Positions 44,936 to 54,656 are shown, counted from the first letter of the stretch. The stretch is DNA of 64,000 nucleotides from Methylobacterium soli (GCF_008806385.1 NZ_VZZK01000017.1:34177-98176), one strand, 5' to 3'. Numbers and translations: made by a program. Notes: generated from the sequence alone by a model not told the origin.

Positions 44936-45544
44936 TCAGTTCATGCTCTTGCGCCGCCGCCCGCTCTCCCGCTTGGCGAGCTTGCGGCCGACCTCGAACA
45001 GCAGCATCTCCGAGAGCAGCTTCAGATGCGCGTCGTCCTCGTCGGCGAGGGCCCTGTGGGCCGCGACGCAATGGTCGGCGGCGCGCTCCAGCGGGTGGAG
45101 GGCGCCATCCCGCCCGGTCCGCACATAGGCATCCTCGCTCATGCGGCTCGGCGTGATGTCGATGACGATGCCCCGCCCCCGGAAGGGGCGCCCCGCGGCG
45201 TCGATCTGGTAGCGGCCCCGCGCCAGGATCCAGCGCGTCACGCCGTCGGCGGAGCAGACGCGGTACTCGGCGACGTAGGACCGGCCCTCCAGGGCGGACG
45301 CACCGATCAGCGTGGTGACGCGCTCCCGATCCTCCGGGTGAATGGCGGCCACGAAGGCCGCCAGCGGCGCGCCGGCCTCGGCGGAATCGGGGTTCACGTT
45401 GAACAGGAGCGCCACGAGGGCGTCCGCGTGCACGCGGTCCGCCGCGATGTCCCAGTTCCAGCTGCCGATGACATCCTGGGCATCGAGGGCCGCCTGGATG
45501 GAGGCTGAGCAAACCTGAGCATCACCGTCCTTGAGCTTGGGCAC
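44936..45544 (-). CDS. PAS-domain protein
   Basis: A 202-residue cytosolic protein with one PAS_3-type fold: IGSWNWDIAADRVHAD, FVAAIHPEDRERV, YVAEYRVCSADGVTRWILARGRY, and GIVIDIT. No kinase, cyclase or DNA-binding output follows; the C-terminus is helical and basic (RKLAKRESGRRRKSMN). Probably a sensor subunit acting through a partner. Confidence 0.8.
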   Translation of the reverse strand: MPKLKDGDAQVCSASIQAALDAQDVIGSWNWDIAADRVHADALVALLFNVNPDSAEAGAPLAAFVAAIHPEDRERVTTLIGASALEGRSYVAEYRVCSADGVTRWILARGRYQIDAAGRPFRGRGIVIDITPSRMSEDAYVRTGRDGALHPLERAADHCVAAHRALADEDDAHLKLLSEMLLFEVGRKLAKRESGRRRKSMN

Positions 45545-45703
45545 CGCCGATCCTGTCCGCTTGTGATGAGGTTGCCGGAGGTTAAGCCCGAATCAAATTG
45601 CAACTTCAAGTGTGAATGAATTGTGGACGCAACTCTGGCATGTTCTTCCTCGTACGGCTAAGCTGAGGCGAACCGATTGCTGCGTCGTGAGTCGGAGTGC
45701 GCC

Positions 45704-46072
45704 ATGGGCTCGAAGGTTCCGCCCGCGAAGGCCCCGAAGATGGAGGTCCCCGAAGGTCGCGAGCACCTGCGGGAGACCGGCGCGGCCGGTCGGCCGGATG
45801 CCGCGGCACAGGGCCATGGCGGCCTCGACCTGTCGGCCTCCCTGCGCCTGACGCAGAGCCGGGACACGCACCTCCTGCGGCTGATCGCCGAGACGCTCGG
45901 CATGTCGGCCTCCGCCTTCCTGTCGCCCGGGGCGCCCGGAAATCAGGCGAGCCCCGCACAGGAAGCCGCGGGAGAATGCGGCGAGTTGATCCGGGCCTAT
46001 CTGCGCATCTCCGATCCGAACGAGCGCCGCCGGTATCTGGAGCTGATCCGCATCGCCGGCAACCGCGCGTAG
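45704..46072 (+). CDS. hypothetical regulator-like protein, 122 residues
   Basis: Starts MGSKVPPAKAPKMEVPEG. The second half (THLLRLIAETLGMSASAFLSP...CGELIRAYLRISDPNERRRYLELIR) resembles the C-terminal end of alphaproteobacterial HTH regulators, but no helix-turn-helix domain precedes it. It may be a stand-alone effector of that family. Bordered on the right by a REP cluster. Confidence 0.55.
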   Translation: MGSKVPPAKAPKMEVPEGREHLRETGAAGRPDAAAQGHGGLDLSASLRLTQSRDTHLLRLIAETLGMSASAFLSPGAPGNQASPAQEAAGECGELIRAYLRISDPNERRRYLELIRIAGNRA

Positions 46073-46074
46073 AG

Positions 46075-46532
46075 CCGCGCCCGATCGCGTTGCAACGGGC
46101 CGGAAAATAGGCAGCCCCGGTCCGGTTCGGCGCGACGGACCCCCTCTCCCGTGCGGGAGAGGGTCGGGGTGAGGGGTGCGCGCTGTCCGGAGAGACCGCC
46201 CCTCACCCGGTCGGCTCACGCCGACTCGACCTCTCCCGAACGGGAGAGGTGGGGCGTGCGCGATCGGCAGCGACGGGGGAACGCACTTCAGGATGGGACG
46301 CAGATGCCGCGACCGGCCCCCTCTCCCGTGCGGGAGAGGGTTGGGGTGAGGGATGAGCGCCTTCAGGATGGAGCATGCGGTCGTATCGCCGATTAGGCGC
46401 CGATCGGGCGCACCTCGTTCTGAAAGGTCTCGACCCTCACCCTGTCCCTCTCCCGCACGGGAGAGGGGATCCGCGCCCGCTTCGGCACGGGCGCGGCCGA
46501 CGGTCCCGGCGCAACGCGATCGGGAACAGCTC
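46075..46532. repeat. REP-like mosaic repeat cluster, copy B
   Basis: Palindromes of the CTCTCCCgtgcGGGAGAG type at 46142-46163, 46230-46249 (GAAC loop), 46319-46340 and 46446-46467. The outer flanks and the 127-bp spacer between the last two match the reverse complement of copy A (13220-13690); other spacers match in the same orientation, so the cluster is a mosaic of modules. About 33 kb separates the two copies. Confidence 0.8.
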
Positions 46533-46679
46533 TAGCCGGCCCGGGACGGGGCGTCGGGGCTCGCAGCCCCGGGCCGCGCGCGGGCGCTCGATCCGAGAGA
46601 CGCCGCCGCGCGTGACCCGCATCACAGCGCGGGGGCCGCCCCGGACGCATGGTCCGCCCGAAGTGCCGGATCGGAAGCC

Positions 46680-46832
46680 ATGTCACGTCGTGTCCTCGGC
46701 CTCCTGGCCCTGTTGTTCGTCACCGACGCGATCGTGGTGCACGGGCGCGGGCCGCGCCCGACCGCGATCGTCTACCCGGAGGGGGGCGAGGCGGCCCGCC
46801 TGCACCGGCAGCACACCCTGCCGCTGCTCTGA
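46680..46832 (+). CDS. small membrane-anchored protein, 50 residues
   Basis: A 50-codon frame: a basic start and one hydrophobic helix (MSRRVLGLLALLFVTDAIVV), then a polar tail (PRPTAIVYPEGGEAARLHR). Below the usual size cut-off for annotation; weak ribosome site (GGA). Coding status moderately supported by the helix and good codon use. Confidence 0.4.
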   Translation: MSRRVLGLLALLFVTDAIVVHGRGPRPTAIVYPEGGEAARLHRQHTLPLL

Positions 46833-46873
46833 TCCGCCTTGGCGGCGCCCTGCCCCCCAGATCCCGGGCGTTC

Positions 46874-47431
46874 CTAGGCGTCGTTCTCGGGCGCGAAGAC
46901 CTCGCCTTCCTCGGCCAGGCGCGTGTCGGCCTCGTCGGCCTTCAACTCGGCGAGCGCCCGATGCTCGGAGAGAAGCCGCCGCATGGTGCGGTCCGCATCC
47001 GAGCAATCGGCCGGCTCGGTCGCGGGGGTGGCGCATCCCGCGATGGTCTCGTCGGCCTGCCGGTCGACGAGGTCGCGATCGGCCGGGCTGAGACCGCCGA
47101 GTTCCCCGAGGCCGAGTTCGAGGGCGACCTGCGCGGCGATCTCCTCGCGCTTCGCCCGCAGCGCCGCCACCCGCGCGCCCGGCCGGTCCTCCGGTTCGAG
47201 GCGCCCCGCCTGCCGGGCGAGCGTCCGACGCCAACCGGGCGGGAGCGCGACGCCGCGCAGGCCCATCCGCGCCTCGACGCTCGCCAGCACGACCTGCCAA
47301 TGCTCCGGGCTCAGTTCGGAAATCTCCCCCGTCAGGCCGAGATTGTGGGCCGCGAGGCGGGCGGCCTCCTCCCATTCGGGGCCGAGGTCGTGCTTCTCGA
47401 TCGGGACGGAGGCGATAGGCTGATCTGGCAT
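46874..47431 (-). CDS. hypothetical protein, 185 residues
   Basis: Starts MPDQPIASVPIEKHDLG at 47431; the frame upstream shows no homology. Helical, Ala/Leu/Glu-rich, with WEEAARLAAHNLGLTGEI, RQAGRLEPEDRPGARVAALRAKREEIAAQ and an acidic end. Predicted cytosolic. No family recognised. Confidence 0.6.
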   Translation of the reverse strand: MPDQPIASVPIEKHDLGPEWEEAARLAAHNLGLTGEISELSPEHWQVVLASVEARMGLRGVALPPGWRRTLARQAGRLEPEDRPGARVAALRAKREEIAAQVALELGLGELGGLSPADRDLVDRQADETIAGCATPATEPADCSDADRTMRRLLSEHRALAELKADEADTRLAEEGEVFAPENDA

Positions 47432-47579
47432 GCCGGAACCCTTCACAGACCCTGCGGTGATACGCGGGCGGCTCCCGAAAGTCATGCGAGCCCGGAATGC
47501 CGACGGGCCGCGCGTGACGCAAAACGCGAGGAATCCGGGCCCGCGAGGGGTGATGTCCCGCTCCGTCGATCGCTCCATC

Positions 47580-48251
47580 CTACGGGCGGTTCCGGAGGAC
47601 CTGCGCGCGCAGGGGCTGGACCAGCGCGAACCCGCGCTCCGGGTCGCTTTCGGCGACGTCTGAGAGGATGGCCTCGATCTGCGCGCGCCGGTCCCGCACC
47701 GCCTCGGCCCGCGCCGGATCGACGGCGAGCACGCGGCGCAGGAATTCGTCGACGCTCGCGAAGCTCTCCCGGCGCGCGAAGGTGATGTCGCGCTGGCAGG
47801 CGAACCGGCCGGCCGCGATCGCGGCCGCGAGGGCCGCCTGCGCGGCGCGCCGAACCGTGATCTCGTCCTCGATGAGCCTCAGCGCCGTGAAGTAGCTTCC
47901 CTCCGCCAGCGGTTCGATCACCAGGATCGCGGCGCCGGGCCGGACGATGCGGGCCGCCTCCGCGAGGGCCGCGGGCGCATCCGGGACATGATGGAGGGCG
48001 TTCAGGACGATGGCGCCGTCGAAGCTGGCGCTCGCGAAGGGGAGCGCTTCGGCCCCGGCCACCGCGAAACGCCCGGTCGGCACGGCATGGCGCGCGGCAG
48101 CGACCGCCGCCGGGTTGGGATCGATGCCGGTGACGGTCGCGCCCCGGGCGGCGAGCGCCCGCGCGAGCGTTCCGGAGCCGCACCCGATGTCGAGGAGGCT
48201 CCGCTCCGCAACCGGATCGAAGGCTTCGAGGATGAGGGCGAGCGAATCCAT
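47580..48251 (-). CDS. class I SAM-dependent methyltransferase
   Basis: A 223-residue methyltransferase: motif I LLDIGCGSGTLARAL, motif II VTGIDPNPAAVAAAR, AEALPFASASFDGAIVLNALHHV, and RIVRPGAAILVIEPL. The small UbiE-like (Methyltransf_11) type; substrate unknown. Start at 48251 (MDSLALILEAFDP) fits the domain; the upstream open frame is non-homologous. Confidence 0.88.
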   Translation of the reverse strand: MDSLALILEAFDPVAERSLLDIGCGSGTLARALAARGATVTGIDPNPAAVAAARHAVPTGRFAVAGAEALPFASASFDGAIVLNALHHVPDAPAALAEAARIVRPGAAILVIEPLAEGSYFTALRLIEDEITVRRAAQAALAAAIAAGRFACQRDITFARRESFASVDEFLRRVLAVDPARAEAVRDRRAQIEAILSDVAESDPERGFALVQPLRAQVLRNRP

Positions 48252-48575
48252 GGCCTGTCTCCGGCGCGTCGATCGCGGATGGCCCGCGATGGGCGCGGCG
48301 CCTGCGCGCCGGCCTGCAGACCCCATCCTCCCCATCGAGAGTGACCCCGATGGAGCGTCCGGCCGCATCGCGGCGCCCACAGACACGAGAGATTTCGTTC
48401 GCCGTCAACGGCGCGAGGCCCCGGGAGGCGACGCGCTCCGGCACTGGGCCGAGCCGAAGGGCGGCGCGGTTCATCAGGAGAAGGGCCGGATGCCGTCCGG
48501 TCGCGCCATCGCCGCGGATCCGCGCGTCAGGGCCTCGACCCAAAAGGCCGGGGCGATCGAGGGCTGTCCGACCGG
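48252..48575. other. no recognisable gene
   Basis: 324 bp between the methyltransferase start and the end of the truncated hydrolase gene. Only the methyltransferase promoter is expected here. Confidence 0.4.
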
Positions 48576-49412
48576 CTAGAGTGCGGGCGATTGGGGCGTC
48601 CAGACGACGCGATCGTCCACGGCATAAGCGTGGCATTCGGCAGAACGGGCGCGGCATTCCGCCAGGCAGCGCGCCAGGGGGTCGAAGCCGCCCGATCTGT
48701 GGACGGCCAGCTTTCCGGGCGCGATGACGAAGGCGCGGGGGAAGGGCTGCGCCAGGAAGCTGCGATAGGACGCCCGGGCCGGCTCAGTGAGATCGGGAAC
48801 GGCCGCGACGTCGTCGATCCGCGCGTATCCGCTCGCCGGAGGCGACGTGAGCGGCAGGTATTCCGGATGCGTGAGGCGCGCCGGCAGGCCGAGATGGCTC
48901 AGGAACGCGTCGAGGCTCGGGGCGAAGACCGGAATGCCCTCCGGGAAGCTCAGGAGCTTGTGCGAATCGAACAGAAACCGGCCGAAGGGCACAAGCTGCG
49001 CCTGTCCGCCTGCGGCGCGGTAGGCGCGAACCATCGCCTGCCGGGTGGGCCGCGGGAACAGGTGATCATTGTCCCCGTAGAACCAGATGGAGGGCGTCCG
49101 GCTCCTGGCGCCGAGCGCGGCGGCCCCGTTCCGCAGGGCCTCGCCGGAGGCGTGACAGCTCTCGGCCTGCACGCCCCCGTAGAAGTTGACGATGCCGCGC
49201 ACGCGCGGATCGTTGAGGGCGCCGCCCCCCAGGGCGTTCCAGCCGCCGAAGCTGCTCCCCGCGACCACGACGCGCCGGGCATCGATTCCGGGCTCGCGGA
49301 GGATGATATCGAGGACGGCCAGGATGTCGCCCCCGACACAAGCCGGCTCATGACCGGATAAGCTTGCATCACTTAGACCCAACAAGGTGGCCCTGTTGAA
49401 CTCAAGCCACAT
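48576..49412 (-). pseudogene. dienelactone-hydrolase-like alpha/beta hydrolase, 5'-truncated
   Basis: The C-terminal two thirds of an exported-type hydrolase: nucleophile Ser in GSSFGGW, acid Asp in GDNDHLF and His in FDSHKLLS, then a cysteine-rich tail CLAECRARSAECHAY. Full-length relatives have a signal peptide and a first alpha/beta half with the oxyanion loop before ACVGGDILAVLD. Here the sequence up to about 49355 is unlike any hydrolase (MWLEFNRATLLGLSD) and enters AT-rich DNA. The homologous part is cut at about 49350 by a junction, so the gene is probably inactive. Confidence 0.65.
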
Positions 49413-49856
49413 TATGTCAAGTTACGATTTTGTTTATGTTTGTATATTGGACAGATTTGTTTCGCAAATACTGCATTCATACCAGCATGGCATTCAAGGC
49501 AGCCACGGCGCGCGTGCGCGACAACCCGGCGCATGACCCTCTGCAACGTTCGGTTTGGCGCCTTGTGTTGCGTACCGGTGCGCGAATTGTCCCGCATTCC
49601 GGCATCTGAACCGGAATGGCCCGCCCGACACGGTGCGAACATGGGACCTTGGCTTTCGGGGGACAGCGCTCGATCCGGCCAAGCTCCGGGTGCTGACCGC
49701 TCTGTGGCCGCCAGGTCTGGCCTGATCGGTCTTGGTTGCCCGGCGCGGCCCATGATGGTGCGCGTGGGAACGAAGGCCTGATCCCGCAGGAACCTGAGCC
49801 TCTCGACAGCGTAGCTTGTGAAGAAGCTCCGCGGCCTGGGTTCTCAAGGATTCCCG
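49413..49856. other. AT-richer junction region without genes
   Basis: The stretch 49380-49480 is the most AT-rich part nearby. No credible gene. It contains the tRNA-like remnant at 49617-49662 and the leader of the L,D-transpeptidase gene. Confidence 0.5.
49617..49662 (-). repeat. degenerate tRNA-Arg-like 3' end (att remnant)
   Basis: Minus-strand reading CCCCCGAAAGCCAAGG...GTTCGCACCGTGTCGGGCGGGCCA resembles the tRNA 3' half at 53151-53196 in about 37 of 46 positions, both ending in CCA. No 5' half is present. Likely an old attachment-site duplicate. Confidence 0.5.
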
Positions 49857-50492
49857 ATGTGCTTCCGTCCAGCCGTCGTCCTGTCAGCCCTCCTCGTACC
49901 AACGCTGGTCTCGCTTCCTGCATTGGCCGATGTGCGAATACGGATCGACCAGAGCCATCAGCGCATGTCGGTCGCGGTTGATGGACAGCCTCTCTACGAT
50001 TGGCCCGTCTCGACCGGCTTGCCGGGGCATCGGACCCCGAACGGATCCTTTAGGGCCCTGCGGATGGAGCGCGTCTACTTCTCACGCAGGTACGACAATG
50101 CGCCGATGCCGCACGCGGTGTTCTTCACGTCGGTCGGGCACGCGATTCACGGCACCCATCACGCAAGGCAACTCGGCCGGGCCGCGTCGCACGGCTGCGT
50201 TCGCCTGTCTCCTTCCCATGCCGCAGCCCTGTTCAGCATCATCAGGGCGGAAGGGCCAGGCAACACTCGGATTTCGATCAGCGGACGTGAGCCACTCGTG
50301 GCAGCCCGGTTTGGCCGAGGCTTCGGGGCCAGGAGCCACCGGCCCGGGCATGAATATGGCCGCGCTATACCCACGGGAATGCCGCTGGAGCCCGGCGAGG
50401 GCTACGCTACCCGCATGCCGATGCGTCCATCCTCTCGTGAGCCATTCTATCCCCCCTATGGCTACGGCCGGGAGGATGACGATTTCGAGTAG
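49857..50492 (+). CDS. L,D-transpeptidase (YkuD)
   Basis: A 211-residue exported protein: signal peptide (FRPAVVLSALLVPTLVSLPALA), then the YkuD domain with the catalytic set His98 (HAIHGTHH), His112 and Cys114 in SHGCVRLS. Cross-links peptidoglycan stem peptides (3-3) or attaches proteins to the wall. A long His/Pro/Arg-rich C-terminal tail ends GYGREDDDFE. The frame can start earlier at 49818; 49857 is preferred for the signal peptide and AAGGA upstream. It lies inside the integrated region, so it may be cargo. Confidence 0.88.
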   Translation: MCFRPAVVLSALLVPTLVSLPALADVRIRIDQSHQRMSVAVDGQPLYDWPVSTGLPGHRTPNGSFRALRMERVYFSRRYDNAPMPHAVFFTSVGHAIHGTHHARQLGRAASHGCVRLSPSHAAALFSIIRAEGPGNTRISISGREPLVAARFGRGFGARSHRPGHEYGRAIPTGMPLEPGEGYATRMPMRPSSREPFYPPYGYGREDDDFE

Positions 50493-50683
50493 CGGCCCAC
50501 CCTTGAGGACCCGGGGGCGAAGTCCGGGACACGGACTTGGTGAGCGGGAAGCCTTCAGGATGTGCCCCCGCCCGGGGGCAGCCCTACGCGCGCCGGCGGC
50601 TTGCCGGGCCTGGAGGTGGTTGGGCCTTGAATTCAGTTTCCGTGGGCGCTCGTGACAGCGCCCTGCCCGGTGGTATCCTCCCC

Positions 50684-52672
50684 TTAACGCTGCGCTTCTC
50701 CTTCCGGAAGACCAGCCTTGCGCAAGCCCTCGACGATGCGCTGGTATTCGGCAAGAAAAGTAGGATCTTCGGACCAGCCCGCATTCGCCCATTTCTGGAC
50801 TGTGTAGCCGGGCATCAACTCCAGCAGCCGGGCCACGGAATTGCGCGCAGATTCCTCATTCCCCAACCATGCATGAGCGGCGGCAAGATCGATCATGGCC
50901 TGCCAATACGGACCATCGGCGACCGAGCGATTGCACCACTCGACCGTCTCCCTCCATTTGGCCTGATGCGTGTAAGAGTGGCACATGTAGTATTTCCATA
51001 TATTCGTCGATGGATCGCGTGGGCTGAGGCGCATCGCCTTGGCAATGTAGGGGGGAGCCTCCGCAGCATGCCCCGAAAGAATATTCACCAGCCCGGCCTG
51101 TGCGTAAGCGATCGCCAGATTCCTATCGGCCTCGATCGCGCCCTGCTGCATGTGGAATGCGTCTTCGAATTTGTGCCTGACGCGCAGCACATCCCCCTTG
51201 ATCGAGCGAGCCGTTGCATTTTCACTGTTTGTCGACAGCACCTTTGAGATATTTCGATCGGATCGCATGATGTCTGATTGCTGATCTTCGCTCCACCTCG
51301 CCCCGGCCCTGATGATCAGCGCCCTGGACAGACCGATGAGAGCTTGGGGCGCTTCGGAATCGAGTGCGAGCGCCCGTTCGAAGATGGAGACCGCCTCATT
51401 GACGCTCGCCTTCGTCCGAGGCCGATTCAGGATCGCCCATCCGCGCATGGCGAGATCGGCAGCGGTCGGATTGTCGGGCCGTTCCCGGAGGGCCCGCAGA
51501 CTCTCGGCCTGGGTGAGCTGAACGTCGAGCGAGCGGGCGAGGCGGGCAACAAACTCCACCTGCAGCTCACCCAGTCGGCTCCGGTCTCCTTCGAAACGAT
51601 CTGCCCAGATGTGGGCCCCTGTCTCGGCCGAGATCAACTGTGCGTTCAGGATGACCCGCTCGCCCGTGCGCCGGACGCTCCCCTCAAGGACGTAGCGGAC
51701 ACCGAGATCCTTGCCGACCTGTTTCACGTCGACCGCCTTGCCCTTGTAGGTGAAGGCCGTGTTCCGGGCGATGACGAAGCTGCCTGTCAGATGCGACAGG
51801 TCCGTGGTCAGGTCCTCCGTAAGCCCATCGGCGAAGAAGTCCTGCTCGGGGTCGTTGCTGAGATTGGCGAAGGGCAATACCACGAGCGACAATCCCGGGA
51901 CCGTCTTCGGGAGGTTGCTCGCCTGCGCGGCGGCGGTGGTTGCCGCCTCCGAAGCCCGATGCGTTGACCACGACCATAAGCCGAGCCCTCCTGTCACGAG
52001 GACGGCCGCGACGCTGGCGGTGAAGAGGAGGCGCTTCGAGACAAGTGGGCGAGCGGGCGAGGCCCCTCGCACAGCCGGCGTGCCACCGCCAGCGTCCTCC
52101 AGCTCTTCCTCGGCGGGCTGTTCGGGCAGGCTCGCCACGGCCGCAGCCGTGAGGCCAAACACGCCAATCGGCCGAGCGATGTTTTTCAGCTCCCGCTTGC
52201 CCAGATCCTCGAAGCGATAGGGCAGCTTGTCTCGCACTTGATCGTGCACCGAGCGAGAAACGCACAATCCTCCCGGTTCAGCCAGCGGTTCAAGGCGGGC
52301 CGCGACGTTGACGCCATCTCCGTACAAGTCGCCATCAGGCTCCGCGACGACGTCCCCGACATTGATGCCGAAGCGTAGGCGGAACACACGATCCTCAGGC
52401 AGGCCTTTGTCCCGACTCAGCATGGCACGCTGGATCCGCACGGCGCAGGTAACCGCCCGAAGCGGGCTCGGGAACTCCACGAGGAGCCCATCTCCCATGG
52501 TTTTGACGATCCGTCCGTGAGCGGCAGCGATGCTGGGATCGACCACCTCTCGGCGGAGCGCTTTCAGGCGACGAAGCGTGCCTGCCTCGTCAAGACCCAT
52601 GAGGCGACTGTAGCCCACGATATCGGCAACCATGATGGCCGCCAGACGACGTTCTGCGCCGACTTTGTTCAT
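50684..52672 (-). CDS. adenylate/guanylate cyclase with TolB-like and TPR regions
   Basis: A 662-residue class III cyclase: N-terminal CYCc domain (RRLAAIMVADIVGYSRLM, KTMGDGLLVEF, GINVGDVV, YGDGVNVAARLE), one membrane helix (LLFTASVAAVLVTGGLGLWSW, about 218-238), then a TolB-like domain (VLPFANLSNDPEQDFFADGLTEDLTTDLS) and C-terminal tetratricopeptide repeats. This architecture is common in Bradyrhizobium and Methylobacterium. It senses an unknown signal and makes cAMP or cGMP. Convergent with the L,D-transpeptidase. Confidence 0.92.
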   Translation of the reverse strand: MNKVGAERRLAAIMVADIVGYSRLMGLDEAGTLRRLKALRREVVDPSIAAAHGRIVKTMGDGLLVEFPSPLRAVTCAVRIQRAMLSRDKGLPEDRVFRLRFGINVGDVVAEPDGDLYGDGVNVAARLEPLAEPGGLCVSRSVHDQVRDKLPYRFEDLGKRELKNIARPIGVFGLTAAAVASLPEQPAEEELEDAGGGTPAVRGASPARPLVSKRLLFTASVAAVLVTGGLGLWSWSTHRASEAATTAAAQASNLPKTVPGLSLVVLPFANLSNDPEQDFFADGLTEDLTTDLSHLTGSFVIARNTAFTYKGKAVDVKQVGKDLGVRYVLEGSVRRTGERVILNAQLISAETGAHIWADRFEGDRSRLGELQVEFVARLARSLDVQLTQAESLRALRERPDNPTAADLAMRGWAILNRPRTKASVNEAVSIFERALALDSEAPQALIGLSRALIIRAGARWSEDQQSDIMRSDRNISKVLSTNSENATARSIKGDVLRVRHKFEDAFHMQQGAIEADRNLAIAYAQAGLVNILSGHAAEAPPYIAKAMRLSPRDPSTNIWKYYMCHSYTHQAKWRETVEWCNRSVADGPYWQAMIDLAAAHAWLGNEESARNSVARLLELMPGYTVQKWANAGWSEDPTFLAEYQRIVEGLRKAGLPEGEAQR

Positions 52673-53150
52673 GGCCCCCTCCTGAGCGGCCTTCGATGGC
52701 TGCCCACGCTCCTCACCGTGGCGAATTCTAGCATAGAGGATTGCTCGGCGGAGCAGCCCTCCATCGGCGTAAGGCCGTGCCGTTCAGCACAGATTTATCC
52801 CGACCAGACTGTCACCTCTGAGCAGTCGAACAGCTTGAGGAGGCCTCAATGTTGAAATCGATCATCTGCTTTTTGCAGATTTGGTGGCGAGATCAACGAA
52901 TTTGTCGAGAGTTGCAAACCCTTGACTGTCGGAGCCTGGAAGACATTGGACTGGAGCCGTACCAAGTCCCCCGCCGTCGCCATTCGCTCTGACCCGGGCT
53001 GACGAACCGGGCGCCCATGAAAGACGGCCCTCACGACTCGAACCTCAGCCGCGCTTCGCTTGCGACAGCAGCGCGACAGACCGACCTGACCAGGGATCTT
53101 GCAGAGGATTGTGAACCAGCCGGACACCAAGCCTTCCGGAGGCTTGGAGA
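52673..53150. other. gene-free stretch left of the att remnant
   Basis: About 480 bp with the promoter region of the cyclase gene and no recognised gene. Short frames lack ribosome sites. Confidence 0.4.
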
Positions 53151-53203
53151 TGGCGCACCCGACACGATTCGAACGTGTGACCTTTGCCTTCGGAGGGCGA
53201 TGG
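53151..53203 (-). repeat. tRNA-Arg 3' fragment beside the integrase (attachment site)
   Basis: Minus strand reads anticodon loop CTCCGAA (anticodon CCG), T-arm ACACG TTCGAAT CGTGT, 3' acceptor CGGGTGC and GCCA. The expected 5' acceptor GCACCCG and D-arm are absent, so this is a 3'-end duplicate. It is 130 bp from the integrase start. Orientation implies the element extends to the right, with the intact tRNA-Arg further right, outside the window. Confidence 0.75.
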
Positions 53204-53333
53204 TAGACATTGACACTAGCTACTACACACCGTCACTATCATTGAAAATCAAATGCTTAACGCACCGCTTTCCGACAAGACACGCCGTTGGTATCCTGCA
53301 ACGCTGTAGCCCCGTTGTAGCCCGGAGAGTGAC

Positions 53334-54656
53334 GTGGTCGGCAGGTTGACCCTCCAGATTGTCAAGGCAGCCAAGTCGCGCGAGAGCCGCTACACCCTAT
53401 GGGACACGGAGCTGAAGGGCTTCGGGCTGAGGGTAAATGCCGACGGCACCAAGAGCTACGCGCTGAAATATCTGTTCCGCGGTCGGCAGCGCTGGCATAC
53501 GATTGGCAAACACGGCTCACCCTGGACGCCCGACACCGCACGCAACGAAGCGCTTCGCCTTCTCGCGCAGGCGCGCAACGGGGTCGACCCGCAGGAGGTC
53601 AAGCAGGTGCAGGCGAATGCCGATCTGACTATGGCCGAGCTGTGCGACCTCTACCTCGCGGCGGCCCGTGCGGGCCAGATCCTTACGAAGTTCGACGAGC
53701 CGAAGAAGGCCTCGACGCTCCTAACGGACGCAAGCCGTATCGAGCGCCACATTAAGCCGCTTCTCGGGCGCAAGCGGGTGCGAGAGGTAACGACCGACCA
53801 TATCGACGCATTTCTGCACGACGTTGCGACGGGTAAGACCGCCCTCGACGTTAAGACGGGCAGGCGCGGCCGCGCCATCGTCGAAGGCGGCCGGGGCGCG
53901 GCCACGCGGACGGTCGGGCTCCTCGGCGGCGTCTTCGCGTTCGCGGTGCGCAAGCGGCTGCGTCCGGACAACCCGGTGCGAGGCGTTCAGCGCTTCAAGG
54001 ACGGCCGCAACGAGCGCTTCCTTTCCGGCCAAGAGCTCCTACGATTGGGGCAGGCGCTCGCGGCCTGCGACGAGGCGTGGGGACAGCATGCAGCCGATCT
54101 GGCCGCCTGGGTTGAGGCCGGCCGGCGCGGCCCCTCCCCGCGGACACCGACGCAAGCCGAGAGTCCGTCGGCGACTGGCGCCATACGGCTGCTGTTGCTC
54201 ACCGGCGCGCGCAAGTCCGAGGTGCTGCAACTCGAGTGGGCCCACGTCGATCGCGAGCACGGCTATCTCCGTCTGCCGACGAGCAAGACGGGCGCGAAGG
54301 CGATCCCGATCGGAACCGCGGCACTGACCCTTATCGAGGCCCAGCCGAGGTTCGCTCACAACCCGTACGTATTTACCGGCAACATCGCGGGCCGGCACTT
54401 CGTTGGGCTGTCGAAGGTCTGGGAGCGCGTGCGAGCTCGTGCTGACCTGCCCGACGTGCGCCTGCACGACCTGCGCCATTCCTTCGCGAGCGTCGGAGCG
54501 TCCTCAGGGAACAGTCTGCTGTTGCTTGGCGCAATCCTAGGGCACCGCGACCCCAAGACGACACAGCGATACGCTCACATCGCGCGCGACCCAGCACGCG
54601 CTGCGGCGGAACACGTCTCGAACCTGATCGCAACCTCGCTCACCGCCTCACGGTAG
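53334..54656 (+). CDS. tyrosine-type site-specific integrase
   Basis: A 440-residue P4-type phage/island integrase: N-terminal DUF4102-like arm-binding domain (WDTELKGFGLRV...YLFRGRQRWHTIGKHGS), core-binding domain, and catalytic domain with Arg293 (TGARKSEVL), His378-x-x-Arg381 (LHDLRHSF), GHRDPKTTQRYAH with nucleophile Tyr413. Starts at a GTG (53334) with GGAGAG upstream. Probably catalyses integration at the adjacent tRNA-Arg 3' end. Its last 17 bp overlap a convergent transposase remnant. Confidence 0.95.
   Translation: MVGRLTLQIVKAAKSRESRYTLWDTELKGFGLRVNADGTKSYALKYLFRGRQRWHTIGKHGSPWTPDTARNEALRLLAQARNGVDPQEVKQVQANADLTMAELCDLYLAAARAGQILTKFDEPKKASTLLTDASRIERHIKPLLGRKRVREVTTDHIDAFLHDVATGKTALDVKTGRRGRAIVEGGRGAATRTVGLLGGVFAFAVRKRLRPDNPVRGVQRFKDGRNERFLSGQELLRLGQALAACDEAWGQHAADLAAWVEAGRRGPSPRTPTQAESPSATGAIRLLLLTGARKSEVLQLEWAHVDREHGYLRLPTSKTGAKAIPIGTAALTLIEAQPRFAHNPYVFTGNIAGRHFVGLSKVWERVRARADLPDVRLHDLRHSFASVGASSGNSLLLLGAILGHRDPKTTQRYAHIARDPARAAAEHVSNLIATSLTASR

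Noticed and set aside
53151..53240. Complete tRNA-Arg gene
   Set aside because: The D-arm and 5' acceptor strand are absent; only the anticodon/T-arm half is present.
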